Below the pieces are notes generated by a model. The model was not told the origin of the DNA. It did no database searches and worked only from the letters and a program-made list of their open reading frames with translations. 64,000 bases of DNA from positions 10,749,860 to 10,813,859 of the forward strand of contig NC_039368.1 of the NCBI RefSeq assembly GCF_003573695.1. The letters are read 5' to 3'. This DNA comes from Papaver somniferum. Lineage: Eukaryota; Streptophyta; Magnoliopsida; Ranunculales; Papaveraceae. The position numbers and the translations under genes were made by a program. Below are positions 22,158-33,500 of the stretch, piece after piece (the stretch's first letter is position 1; every line of letters begins with the position of its first letter).

Positions 22158-22198
22158 GTATGCCTAAGAAAATTTTGGTATGCCCAATATTATGGTTC
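22158..22198 (-). repeat. Right terminal inverted repeat
   Basis: This is the partner of the left TIR. Read on the minus strand it starts GAACCATAATATTGGGCATA and has three mismatches over 41 bp. Confidence 0.85.
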
Positions 22199-22206
22199 CT
22201 AAAAAA

Positions 22207-22704
22207 ATAACAGCGTCATTCGAGTAATAGGTTTCATAGGAAAGGGCCGAACAAGCCCAAAGTAGGGCCAAAACTCATTAAAACGTTTTGTAACGAAATT
22301 AAGAAATACGCTCCAAAACTAGTCATATAAACCCAAGGTGACCAAACTTGTGGTACAAAAACCCCACTCAAATGTTGGGATTCACTAAAACTCCATCTTA
22401 AACTAATTTGATACAAAAACCCCAAATTTTAAAAAATTGATACAAAAACCCCAAATTTCAAAATTGGTTTCGTCAAATTCTATGAGGTATCATCAAATTT
22501 TATGATGAAACCAAATTTTGGTTTCATCAAAATCTTTGGGTTTCTGTGTTACTTTTGTTTTTTGGAGTTTTTGTGTTACTTTTGTTTTGGCGGGTTTTTT
22601 GTGGATGGATAGTGACATCTTCGGGGTTATAACTCGCGGACCGATACACCCGAGTGTAAAAAAATCAAACGACGGAGAGACTGCGGGACTGAGAGAAGAG
22701 AGGA
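22207..22704. other. AT-rich non-coding stretch with short inverted repeats
   Basis: No gene is visible. GATACAAAAACCCCAAATTT occurs twice close together (about 22411-22455). A 25 bp near-perfect palindrome, GATGAAACC...GGTTTCATC, sits at 22504-22528. GTTACTTTTGTTTT repeats follow. The layout suggests a small fold-back element or decayed transposon ends upstream of the F-box remnant, but no target duplication was found. Confidence 0.35.
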
Positions 22705-22956
22705 ATGGCGGCGGCGAGACCATTGTTGTGGAAGGTTTCTCCTATACTGCAAATGAATCCTCTGCCTAATTACCCAGGAATTGTTCCTCCTCCTATTTAC
22801 CTTAGAGGAGATGGAAATCTTCGTCCTCCTCCTCTTTACCATGAAGGATATCAAAAAATTCGAGTAGGAGGAACTGATAAAAAAGAAGAAATTTTGGGAA
22901 CATCGATTGCAGAATTGTGGAAGGGAGAGATTGAAGACGACATAGATCCAAGGTAG
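22705..22956 (+). CDS. Small hypothetical open frame upstream of the F-box remnant
   Basis: An ATG in a GC-rich context (GGAATGGCGGCGGCG) opens 83 codons that include a proline-rich section (NYPGIVPPPIYLRG) and an acidic C-terminus, ending in TAG. It contains no F-box motif, and its frame does not continue into the F-box-associated frame at 22994. It may be the 5' end of the disrupted gene, displaced by an unseen splice, or an unrelated ORF. I do not recognise it. Confidence 0.3.
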   Translation: MAAARPLLWKVSPILQMNPLPNYPGIVPPPIYLRGDGNLRPPPLYHEGYQKIRVGGTDKKEEILGTSIAELWKGEIEDDIDPR

Positions 22957-22993
22957 ATGAATTGGGCGGAATCCAGCCATGAATTGTGGAACT

Positions 22994-23293
22994 AAAAAAC
23001 TGAGGAGCAGAAGCGGAGAGACCTACAGGTGAGATGGTCAATCTTGAGTAATTATTTACATGAAGCAGGATTTGAAACTCATAATCACATACCACTATTA
23101 ACTATAAAATCACCAGAAAATGATCACCAAACAATTATATTCACAATTGGTTCACCTGATTTAGGATTGTAAAGTGCGCACAAATTAGTATTAGATCGTG
23201 GTCCTTTTTTTTCCTTTGATTGGCCGATGCAAGCCGTGAATGGTTTGCTATGTTTTGTCACATCTAATATAAAGGAATTTCTCATATATAATC
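22994..23293 (+). pseudogene. F-box-associated domain gene, 5' part of the split copy
   Basis: The plus-strand frame reads WSILSNYLHEAGFETHNH, then SFDWPMQAVNGLLCFVT and IKEFLIYN, where the copia array begins. The VNGLLCF...LIYN pattern is the familiar start of the kelch-like F-box-associated region in plant SCF substrate-receptor proteins. A TAA interrupts the frame near 23171 (GL-stop-SAHKL). The F-box itself is not visible upstream. Asn is encoded exactly at the insertion edge, and the frame resumes at 51798 as N-P-M-T-G. Confidence 0.8.
23289..23293. repeat. Left target-site duplication (TAATC) of the copia array
   Basis: TAATC directly precedes TGTTGG of the first LTR and is repeated exactly at 51798-51802 after the last LTR (CCAACA). 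With one copy removed the F-box frame is continuous. Confidence 0.9.
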
Positions 23294-24164
23294 TGTTGGA
23301 ATATTGACAACAATAATGAAAATAAATTGAATAAGCACAAGATATACTTAGCTTAATTTGCAGCAACTTGGAGTAGCATGCGGAGCAAAAATTGATAGAG
23401 GCACGTATATGATACGCTGTCCTAAAGACAATATCGCTTGCTACTCCTCTAAACAGAGAGATGCTATAGCTTCGTTGGCGAGTTGCAGCCAGGATACAAC
23501 TATCATTAGCATTCCTTCTTGTAGCATATAAGAGAACGCCCTAAGAACTTGGCAGTGAAAAACAACTCAGTGAAACCACCTTGTTTCACTCAAATAAAAC
23601 TCATAGAGAAAAATGGAAGAATAAACTTGTTTTTCTCATTTTTCTCTCCTATTCTTTTTCTACTAAAAACAGAGGAGTTAATGTTGAGTTGTTTTTCTTT
23701 CAAAACATGAAAACCAAAACATGAAGGAGTTCATTTTGTTTTTCTCTTTTTCTACTGAAAACTTCAGAAGAAGTCTTTTTTTTCTCTACTCTCTCTTAAA
23801 ATGAACTCAAGACCCTCTTTCTATTAATGTTTCAATAGTTAAAAACAATAAAGAGAATCTCAACGTTAGAAACATGAGGAGAGAAACCCATGTGTATGAC
23901 ACAAAATTTTGAGAAGATTTTCATATTTACTGGTTATGTCTAGTGAAAAATAGTGCATGCTTTTTCTTTAATAAGAAAACAGCTTTTCAGAAAAACAACT
24001 TTTGCTTTTGTCAGAAAACAACTTTTGCTTTTATCAGAAAAAACAACTTTTGATTTTTGTCAGAAATCATCTTTTGTTTTAAACCAAACAGATTTTGCTT
24101 TTATCCAAAAACAACTTTTGGTTTTATCAATTCAAAAGAAAAAACAAACCCGTTTTTTCTAACA
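23294..24164 (-). repeat. Array LTR 1 (outer left, 3' end of the array)
   Basis: It starts TGTTGGAATATTGAC and ends TTTTTTCTAACA on the plus strand (871 bp). It lacks about 15 bases (GGATGCATCACGTC region) near 23370 that the other LTRs keep. Near its right end it holds imperfect direct repeats of about 22 bp around CAACTTTTGCTTTTATCAG. Confidence 0.9.
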
Positions 24165-27100
24165 GTCCCCCACATGAATGATAAAACATATCGATAAGAT
24201 GTGAGAAAACAGAAGGCATATAATTTGGCTAAGGTGTCCCAAAGATTGAACCTTAACTTAGTGAGAGGTTATCAGAACTGCTTGTTGTAACGGTGAACAC
24301 AATGTGTTGAACCGCCAGCAGTGAATGCAATTCAGAGATAACAATCACACTTGATGTCTCCACCGAAAGCTGCCAATCTCTTGCGGTTGTGCCCATTTGG
24401 GTGATGGGCTAAATCCCGGTTTTAATGAATGTCTCTAGAATCATCTCAAATTCTCATAGGAAGCGGCCCCACTTCCAACATCCACATAGGTGATTCCGTC
24501 AAGAGTGTCCTGCCACACCCCGCTTTAAACAAAGCCATGGAACCCATTAAAATCTCAACATGTCATCCTATCTCATGCGGGTAACACTATCACAGGGTTA
24601 CACCATAGGGAGGGACAAAGATAGTGTTTCTCGATATCACCATAAATTAGGTTGTCTCATTGAACCTTGATTTTGGAGCTCTATTCACAAGGTTGAGTAT
24701 CCTTCATGGTGATTTATTTTTATGAGCTTAAGTCCCATCCCCTTCAATGTAGAGATAACAACATTTCTTTATGAAACTTTCGTCGAAGGAACTGCAATAT
24801 TATCCTTGGACCTTACAAAGTCAAGAGAGATAATACTGGTAAAAAGTAGTTGCTTCACTATCTCTTGCTTTCTATGAAGCTATAGACTCTGACTCCATAT
24901 TGAATCAATCTATACTTGTATGTTTGTATATCTTCCATGATACAGACGCACCTCCAAGTGTGAAGATGTACCCACTATTGGATTTTGACTTATTTGAGTC
25001 ATAAATCCAGTTGGCATCACAACACCCTTCTTTCAGAGCAATATTTTTCCCAAAACTTAAACAAAAGTTTGAAGAACCTCTCAAGTAGCGCAAAACTCCG
25101 TTGAGAAAATTCCTGTGATCCTGCTCAGGGTTATAAGTGTACCTGCTCAAACTAATCACAGCGTAAGCAATACCAAGTCTTATATAAATAATAAGTTACA
25201 TAAGACTGCTAATTACGCAAGAATACTCAAAAGTTGAGAAACACCGTCACCCTTGTTCTTTATCAAGTTAAAAGTGGGTTCACAAAGAGTAGAAGTAGGT
25301 TTAGCCTCAGCGTGATTAAATTTCTGTAGTATGGTTTCAGCAAAATGAAATTGACTAAGACTATATTCATCAGACGTGTCTCTGACTTTTATCCCTAAGA
25401 TTACAGCAATAGGATCGAAGTCTTTTATGTCAAAGTTCTCATTCAACATGCTTTTAATGGTATTAATAAAAACAATGTTGCTGTCTAATATGAGCATATC
25501 ATCAACATGCAGGCATACAGTCACATAAGCATCATCCTCGTATTTAATGTAAACACATTAGTAAGATTTATTAATCTTAAACCAGTAGATATCATTTCAT
25601 GATTATATTTTCATGTCTTTGTTTAGGCGCTAGTTTCAAACCATATAGAAATTTAATCAATTCGCTTACTTCATTCTCATAACAAAAAACCTTTAGATTG
25701 GTACATATAAATTTCTACATTTAATTCACCATTTAAAATTGCAGTCTTAATATCCATCTGATGTATATATTCAAATCATGAATAAAAGCAATAATAATCA
25801 TCATCTTAACAGAAGTGATTCTAGTGACAGGTGAATAAGTGTCAAAGAAATTTATTCCTTAATTTTTGGTTATCACCTTTAGCCATAACCATACTAGGTA
25901 TTTATCCACAGTCCCATCTTCCAAGGTCTCGTTTTGAAGACTATTCGGAAGAACATATAACTTCCTTGTGGGTTCAGTGTCCAGACTCTACCATAAAGGT
26001 CACTTAGCCGAGGCTAAAAATTGTGTAAGTTCAAACTCTCTTACTTATACTATGTTCAGTCTAAACATCTTACGACGGGGTTGACTAGTCGAAGGAACAT
26101 CTAAGAGACTGTGATGGACCTTTTTTGAGGTCCAATCCTCAAAGGAATTATATGTTCAAAAAACCAAGCATCTCTAGATTGCATTACAGTGTTCATACCA
26201 ATGTTATCAATATCAAATCTTATGACCATTAACCTATATGCACTAGCATGCTTAGGATAGGTTAGGAATCCATAATCTTAGGTCAAAATTTTGATTTGTT
26301 TGGGAGGCGAAATAGAAGATACACCCTCACATTTTAGGTTATACACCTTGCACAATCTTCTTGGAAGATTAAAATAATTTTTTTATTTATTTTACACCTC
26401 CACAGTTACCGAGATTTCTCAACATGTTGTTATATTGTGTCATTTAACACAAGCTGCATAATAAAATTATGGTATCCTACCAACATTATGACTTAACATG
26501 TTCATGCATTCATTATCAATTAATAGCATACAAGCTACACTTTATCTATTAATCCTCATTTTCTATTATGCTAACAGTTCAAAGCATCATATGAACTTAT
26601 TTCCAAATATCATATCTCATAGTAAGGTAGATAACCATTGGAAATTGCATTTAAAGCATAACGTACATGTGGAGAATGATGATGTCCGTACCTGAAATCT
26701 TTTTACTTATTTTTTCCTTCATATGTTTTTGATAGTTAGTTTCTCAAAGAACCTTAGTACTTTTGGAAGAAGACTCACACGTTTCTTCTGTAGCATGCAT
26801 TCTACCACTCCCAATATTAACCATACTTCTTGTTGGATTAAGTTATTGTACCTCAACATTAGATCAAGCAATCATTAGCAGGTCACAAAATATTGGTAAT
26901 TAAAACCAAATGCTTTGTGTATTCGCAAATCAATTTAAACACACAATTTTCTTGTTGTATCACAATTATTAAGCAAACATGTGATTTATGAAAATTGATG
27001 TTACACAAAACATATATGATACAAGTAATTTTGAACATAAACAAATTTGATATACAACTTATCAAAATCATATTGACAAATTAATACAAATTTACCTCTA

Positions 27101-27825
27101 CAAAAGATTATTGCTCATGTCATAGGAATCGTTTGCTAGCTACATGCTTAAGTTATCATGAGAATTAAATTTCAACTAAATATCCTCTAAGTAATCACTA
27201 CTCCAGGTTCTCATGATATGCTCAAAGTGATATCACATCACTAATCAAATGTTGCTAGACATAATCTAGAGACTACACACAATTTTCATTTTCTAGACAG
27301 ACATGCACAGCAATTTTCCAAATACCTTATCTCTCAAACCGCATATCCAAATTATAAAAAGAATTCAACAAAAATCTTCTTGAGATAAGAGATAAACCCA
27401 AAACTCTACAAATCAATATAACTTTAACTTTTGTTCTTTCACAGGGTTTGTAAAATATTAACAAAATACTTTTACAATTCCAAAAATTACAAAATTTGCC
27501 GAGGGTATCAACCAATATATATACTACAACGTGGTAAAGGATTTAACAAAATTCCTTATGAGTTAAGAGATAAACTAAAAACTCTTCAGCTCAACAAACT
27601 TTTAATTATTATTATTATTATTTATTTATTTTCACTAAAAAGAGGAACATCTTTAGTTTTACAAAGTTAGTAAAACACCAACCATAAACAAACCAATGAA
27701 TCATTATATATTAATGAAGCCAAATGCTTTATGACTCTTTCCACTAAACTTAGTAGTTTTATTGCTCAACAATATTTTTTCCTTATTATTGCTACAAAAG
27801 ATAGAGTAGGATATTGTGTTTAGAC
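24165..27825 (-). pseudogene. Array internal region A with copia pol remnants
   Basis: A purine tract (minus strand TGGGGGAC) abuts LTR 1. Pol remnants lie at about 24720-26400. RNase H and RT end are at 25159-24905 ([26 protein letters not shown]). The RT palm is at 25524-25213 (CLHVDDMLILDS, His in place of Tyr in YVDD). RT N-terminal shreds (MDIKTAILNGELNVEIYM) lie to about 25960, and integrase C-terminal shreds (QSRDAWFFEH) to about 26350. From 26400 to 27825 there is AT-rich DNA without coding signal where gag, protease and integrase should be. This copy lacks a block present in B, C and D (around 31910-32150 in B). Confidence 0.8.
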
Positions 27826-28713
27826 TGTTGTAATATTGACAATAATAATGAAAATAAATTGAATAAGCACAAGTGATGCTTAGCTTGATTTACATCAACT
27901 TGGTGGATGCATCACGTCGAGTAGCATGCAGAGCAAAAATTGATAGAGGCACGTATATGATACGCTGTCCTAAAGACAATATCGCCTGCTACTCCTCTAA
28001 ACAGAGAGATGCTATAGCTTCATTGGCGAGTTTCCTCCAGGATACCACTATCGTTAGCATTCCTTCTTATAGTATACAAGAGAACGCCCGAAGAACTTGG
28101 CAGTGAAAAACGACTCAGTGAAACCACCTTGTTTCACTCAAAATAAAACACATAGAGAAAAATGGAAGAATAAACTTGTTTTTCTCGCTTTTCTCTCCTA
28201 CTCTTTTTCTACTAAAAACAGAGGAGTTAATGTTGAGTTGTTTTTATTTCAAAACATGAAAACCAAAATATGAAGGAGTTCATTTTGTTTTTCTCTTTTT
28301 CTACTGAAAACATCAGAAGAAGTCTTTTTTTTCTCTACTCTCTCTTAAAATGAACTGAAGACCCTCTTTCTATTAATGTTTCAATAGTTAAAAACAATAA
28401 AGAGATTTTCAACGTTAGAAACATGAGGAGAGAAACCCATGTGTATGACACAAAAATTTTGGGAAAATTCTCACATTTACTGGTTATGTCTAGTGAAAAA
28501 TAGTGCATGCTTTTTCTTTAATCGGAAAACAGTTTTTCAGAAAAACAAATTTTGCTTTTGTCAGAAAACAAATTTTGCTTTTATCAGAAAAAACAACTTT
28601 TCCTTTTTGTCAGAAATCATCTTTTGTTTAAACCAGAAAGCTTTTGCTTTTATCCAAAAACACCCTTTGCTTTTATCAATTCAAAAGAAAAAATAAAGCC
28701 GTTTTTTCTAACA
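27826..28713 (-). repeat. Array LTR 2
   Basis: It is 888 bp and starts TGTTGTAATATTGACAATAA, a variant shared only with LTR 3. It ends TTTTTTCTAACA. The sequence on both sides is internal-region DNA, so it serves two neighbouring units. Confidence 0.9.
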
Positions 28714-31700
28714 ATCCCCCGCATGAATGATAAAACATATCGATAAAATGCGAGAAAACAAGAGGCATCAAAATTAGGCTAAGATGTCCCAAAGACATAA
28801 CCTTAACTTAGTGAGTGGTTACTGGAACTGCTTGTTGTAACGGTGAACACAATGTCCTGAACCGCCAACAGTGAATGAAATTCAGAATTAACAATAGAAC
28901 TTGATGTCTCCATCGAAAGTTGCCAATCTCTTGCGGTTGTGCCCATTTGGTCCATGGGCTAAATCCCGGTTTTAATGAATGTCTCTAGAGAATCAGCTCA
29001 AATTCTCATAGGAAGCGGCCCCACTTCCAACATCCACATAGGTGAGTCCATCAAGAGTGTCCTTCCACACGCCGCTTTAAACAAAGCCATGGAACCCATT
29101 AAGATCTCAACAAATCATCCTATCTCATGCAGGTAACAATATCACACAGTTACACCATAGGGAGGGAAAAAGATAGTGTTGTCTCGATATCACCATAAAT
29201 TAATTGTCTCATTGAACCTTGATCTTGAAGCTCCATTCACAAGGTTGAGTATCCTTCATGGTGATTTATTTTTACGAGCTTAAGTCACATCCCCTTCAAT
29301 GTAGAGATAACTACCTTTCTTTATACACCCTTTGTCAAAGGAACTGCTATATTATCCTTGAACCTTACAAAGTCAAGAGATATAATACTGGTAGTTCACT
29401 ATCTAGTGCTTTCTATGAAGCTATAGACTCTGACTCCATATTGCATCGATCTATACTTGTTTGTTTGTATATCTTCCATGATACAGACGCACCTCCAAGT
29501 GTGAAGATGTACCCACTATTGGATTTTGACTCATTTGAGTCATACATCCAGTTGGCATCACAACACCATTCTTTCAGAGCAGGATTTTCCCCAAAACTTA
29601 AAAAAAAAGTCTGAAGAACCTCTCAAGTAGCGCAAAACTCTGTTGAGAAAATTATTGTGATCCTGCTCAGGGTTGCAAGTGTACCTGCTCAAACTACTCA
29701 TAGCGTAAGCAATACCAAGTCTTATACAATTAATCAGTTACATAAGACTGCTAATTACGCAAAAATACTCAAAAGTTGAGAAACATCGTCACCCTTGTTC
29801 TTTATTAAGTTAAAAGTGGGTTCGCAAAGAGTAGAAGATGGTTTAGCCTCAGCGTGATTAAATTTCTTTAGTATGGTTTCATCAAAATGAAATTGACTAA
29901 GACTATATTCATCAGACATGTCTCTGACCTTTATCCATAAGATTACATCAATAGGATCTAAGTCTTTTATGTCAAAGTTCTCATTCAACATGCTTTTAGT
30001 GGTATTAATAAAAACAATGTTACTGTCTAATATGAGCATATCATCAACATGCAGGCATACAGTAACATAAGCATCATCCTCATATTTAATGTAAACACAT
30101 TAATAAGATTTATTAATTTTAAACCACTAGATATCATTTCATGATCAAATTTTCATGTCTCTGTTTAGGCGCTTGTTTCAAACCATACAGAAATTTAAGC
30201 AGTTCACTTACTTCGTTCTCACAACAAAAAACCTTTAGATTGGTACATATAAATTTCTACATTTAATTCACCATTTAAAATTGCAGTCTTAATACCCATC
30301 TGATGTATATATTAAATCATGAATAAAAGCAATAATAATCATCATCTTAACAGAAGTGATTCTAGCGACAGGAGAATAAGTGTCAAAGAAATTTATTCCT
30401 TAATTTTTGGTTATCACCTTCAGCCATAACCATACTAGGTATTTATCCACAGTCCCATCTACCAAGGTCTCCTTTTGAAGACTATTCGGAAGAACATATA
30501 ACTTCCTCGTGGGTTCAGTGTCCAGACTTTACCATAAAGGTCACATAGCCGAGGCTAAAACTTGTCTAAGTTCAAACTCTCTTACTTCTACTATGTTCAG
30601 TCTAAACATCTTAAGACGGGGTTGACTAGTCGAAGGAACATCTAAGAGACTGTGATGGACCTTTTTTGAGGTCCAATCCTCAAAGGAATTATATGTTCAA
30701 AAAACAAAGCATCTCTAGATTGCACTACAGTGTTCATACCAATGTTATCGATATCAAATCTTATAACCATTAACCTATATGCACTAGCATGCTTAGGATA
30801 GGTTAGGAATCCATAATCTTAGGCCAAAATTTTGATTTGTTTGGGAGGCGAAATAGACGATACACCCCCCACATTTGAGGTTATGCACCTTGCATAATCT
30901 TCTTGGAAGATTAAAATAATTTTTTTTATTTTACACCTCCACAGTTACCGAGATTTCTCAACATGTTGTTATATTGTGTCATTTAACACAAGCTGCATAA
31001 TAAAATTATGGTATCCTACCAACATTATGACTTAACATGTTCATGTATGCATTATCAATTAATAGCATACAAGCTACACTTTATCTATTAATCCTCATTT
31101 TCTATTATGCTAACAGTTCAAAGCATCACATGAACTTATTTCCAAATATCATATCTCATAGTAAGGTAGATAACCATTGAAAATTACATTTAAAGCATAA
31201 TGCACATGTGGAGAATGATGATGTCCGTACCTGAAATCATTTTACTTATTTTTTCCTTCAAATGTTTTTGATAGTTTAGTTTCTCAAAGAATTGCTTTCA
31301 TACCTTAGTACTTTTGGAAGAAGACTCACACGTTTTTTCTGTAGCACGCATTCTACCACTCTCAACATTAACCAACCTTCTTGTTGGATCAAGTTATTGT
31401 ACCTCAACATTAGATTCAAGCAATCATTAGCAAGTCACAAAATATTGGTAATTAAAACCAAATGCTTTGTGTATTCGCAAATTAATTTAAACACACAATT
31501 TTCTTGTTGTATCACAATTATTAAGCAAACATATGATTTATGCAAATTGATGTTACACAAAACATATATGATCCAAGTAATTTTGAACATAAACAAATTT
31601 GATATACAACTTATCAAAATCATATTGTTCCTTGACAAATTAATACAAATTTACCTCTATAAAAGATTATTGCTCATGTCATAGGAATCCTTTGCTAGCT

Positions 31701-32611
31701 ACATGCTTAAGTTTTCATGAGAATTAAATTTCAACTAAATATCCTCTAAGTAATCACTACTCCAGGTTATCATGATATGCTCAAAGTGATATCACATCAC
31801 TAATCAAATGTTGCTAGACATAATCTAGAGACTACACACAATTTTCATTTTCTGGACAGACATGCACAACAATTTTCCAAATACCTTATCTCTCAAACCG
31901 CATATCCAAATTAGATAAATCAAAAAGGGGTTTAAAGATAAGATCCAGAACTAAATATCTTATTCAGATCAACATTTCCAGAAACTCATAGTCATGCCAA
32001 AAAAAATTAATTTTTCAGCAGAGTTTTTTCTGCCCGTCAGAAATTTCAGAAACATTTTACAGTTTTGTAAAATATGTAAAAAATACTTTTCCAACTCCAA
32101 AAATCATAAACTTGGTGGGGTGAAAAACAAATATGTCTCCTAGTTGTAAAAAGAATTCAACAAAAATCTTCTTTAGTTAAGAGATAGACCTAAAACTCTA
32201 CAAATCAATATAACTTTAACTTTTGTTCTTTCACAGGTTTTGTAAAATATTAACAAAATATTTTTACAATTTCAAAAATTACGAAATTTTCTAAGGGTAT
32301 CAATCAATATTTCTACTACAAAGTGGTAAAGAATTTAACAAAATTCCATATGAGTTAAGAGATAAACTCAAAACTCTTAAGCTCAACAAACTTTTTATTA
32401 TTATTATTATTATTTTTTCACCAAAAAGAGGAACGTCTTTAGTTTTACAAAGTTAGTAAAACACCAACCATAAACAAACCAATGAATCATTATATATTAT
32501 TGAAGCCAAATGCTTTATGACTCTTTCCAGTAAACTTAGTAGTTTTATTGCTCAACAATATTTTTTCCTTATTATTGCTACAAAAGATAGAGTATGATAT
32601 TGTGTTTAGAC
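28714..32611 (-). pseudogene. Array internal region B with copia pol remnants
   Basis: The organisation matches region A. The RT palm is at 30039-29755 (MLILDSNIVF, LSQFHFDETILKKFNH), with RNase H shreds to the left and integrase shreds to about 30890. It has DLDP and DVILWIKVRDMSDE, where A has DFDP and VILGIKVRDTSDE; these changes are shared with region C (apart from G/D at one site). It retains the block with AAAAAGGGGTTTAAAGATA near 31925 that A lacks. No gag, protease or integrase core is present. Confidence 0.8.
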
Positions 32612-33500
32612 TGTTGTAATATTGACAATAATAATTAAAATAAATTGAACAAGCACAAGTGATGCTTAGCTTGATTTACAACAACTTGGTGGATGCATCA
32701 CGTCGAGTAGCATGCAGAGCAAAGATTGATAGAGGCACGTATATGATACGCTATCCTAAAGACAATATCGCCTGCTACTCCTCTAAACAGAGAGATGCTA
32801 TAGCTTCATTGGAGAGTTGCCTCCAGCATACAACTATCGTTAGAATTCCTTCTTGTAGTATACAAGAGAATGCCCAAAGAACTTGTCAGTGAAAAACGAC
32901 TCAGTGAAACCACCTTGTTTCACTCAAAATAAAAAACATAGAGAAAAATGGAAGAATAAACTTGTTTTTCTCACTTTTCTCTCCTACTCTTTTTCTACAA
33001 AAACAGAGGAGTTAATGTTGAGTTGTTTTTCTTTCAAAACATGAAAACCAAAACATGAAAGAGTTCATTTTGTTTTTCTCTTTTAATACTGAAAGCATCA
33101 GAAGAAGTCTTTTTTTTTTCTCTACTCTCTCTTAAAATGAACTGAAGACCCTCTTTCTATTAATGTTTCAATAATTAAAAACAATAAAGAGATTTTCAAC
33201 GTTAGAAACATGAGGAGAGAAACCCATGTGTATGACACAAAAATTTTGGGAAAATTCTCACATTTACTGGTTATGTCTAGTGAAAAATAGTGCATGCTTT
33301 TTCTTTAATCGGAAAACAGTTTTTCAGAAAAAAAACTTTTGCTTTTGTCAGAAAACAACTTTTGCTTTTATCAGAAAAAACAACTTTTCCTTTTTGTCAG
33401 AAATCATCTTTTGTTTAAACCAGACAGCTTTTGCTTTTATCGAAAAACACCTTTTGCTTTTATGAATTCAAAAGAAAAAACAAAGACGTTTTTTCTAACA
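32612..33500 (-). repeat. Array LTR 3
   Basis: It is 889 bp and starts TGTTGTAATATTGACAATAA. It is closest to LTR 2 by eye, including at the GTGATGCTTAGCTTGATTTA stretch. Confidence 0.9.

Larger units (their letters stand above)
17057..22198. mobile_element. TIR DNA transposon carrying a plant-mobile-domain gene
   Basis: The ends are inverted repeats of 41 bp (17057-17097 and 22158-22198) that match at 38 positions and start GAACCATAATATTGGGC. CTAAAAAA flanks both sides (17049-17056, 22199-22206), a candidate 8 bp target duplication, though its A-rich content weakens the case. Inside lie a broken multi-exon PMD gene on the minus strand, a short acidic ORF on the plus strand, and three arrays of TTCGGC/GCCGAA modules; the outer arrays sit about 580 and 570 bp from the ends. 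No recognisable DDE transposase is left. Mutator-like or hAT-like affiliation is possible, but I cannot decide. Confidence 0.72.

Noticed and set aside
22627..23095. Minus-strand frames opposite the F-box remnant
   Set aside because: The plus strand carries the recognisable F-box-associated sequence; these are shadows with low complexity.
27873..28106. Plus-strand open frame of about 77 codons repeated in LTRs 2 to 5 (RGTYMIRCPKDNIACYSS)
   Set aside because: It lies wholly inside LTRs, is antisense to the element, has no family match that I know, and stays open mainly because the LTRs are similar.
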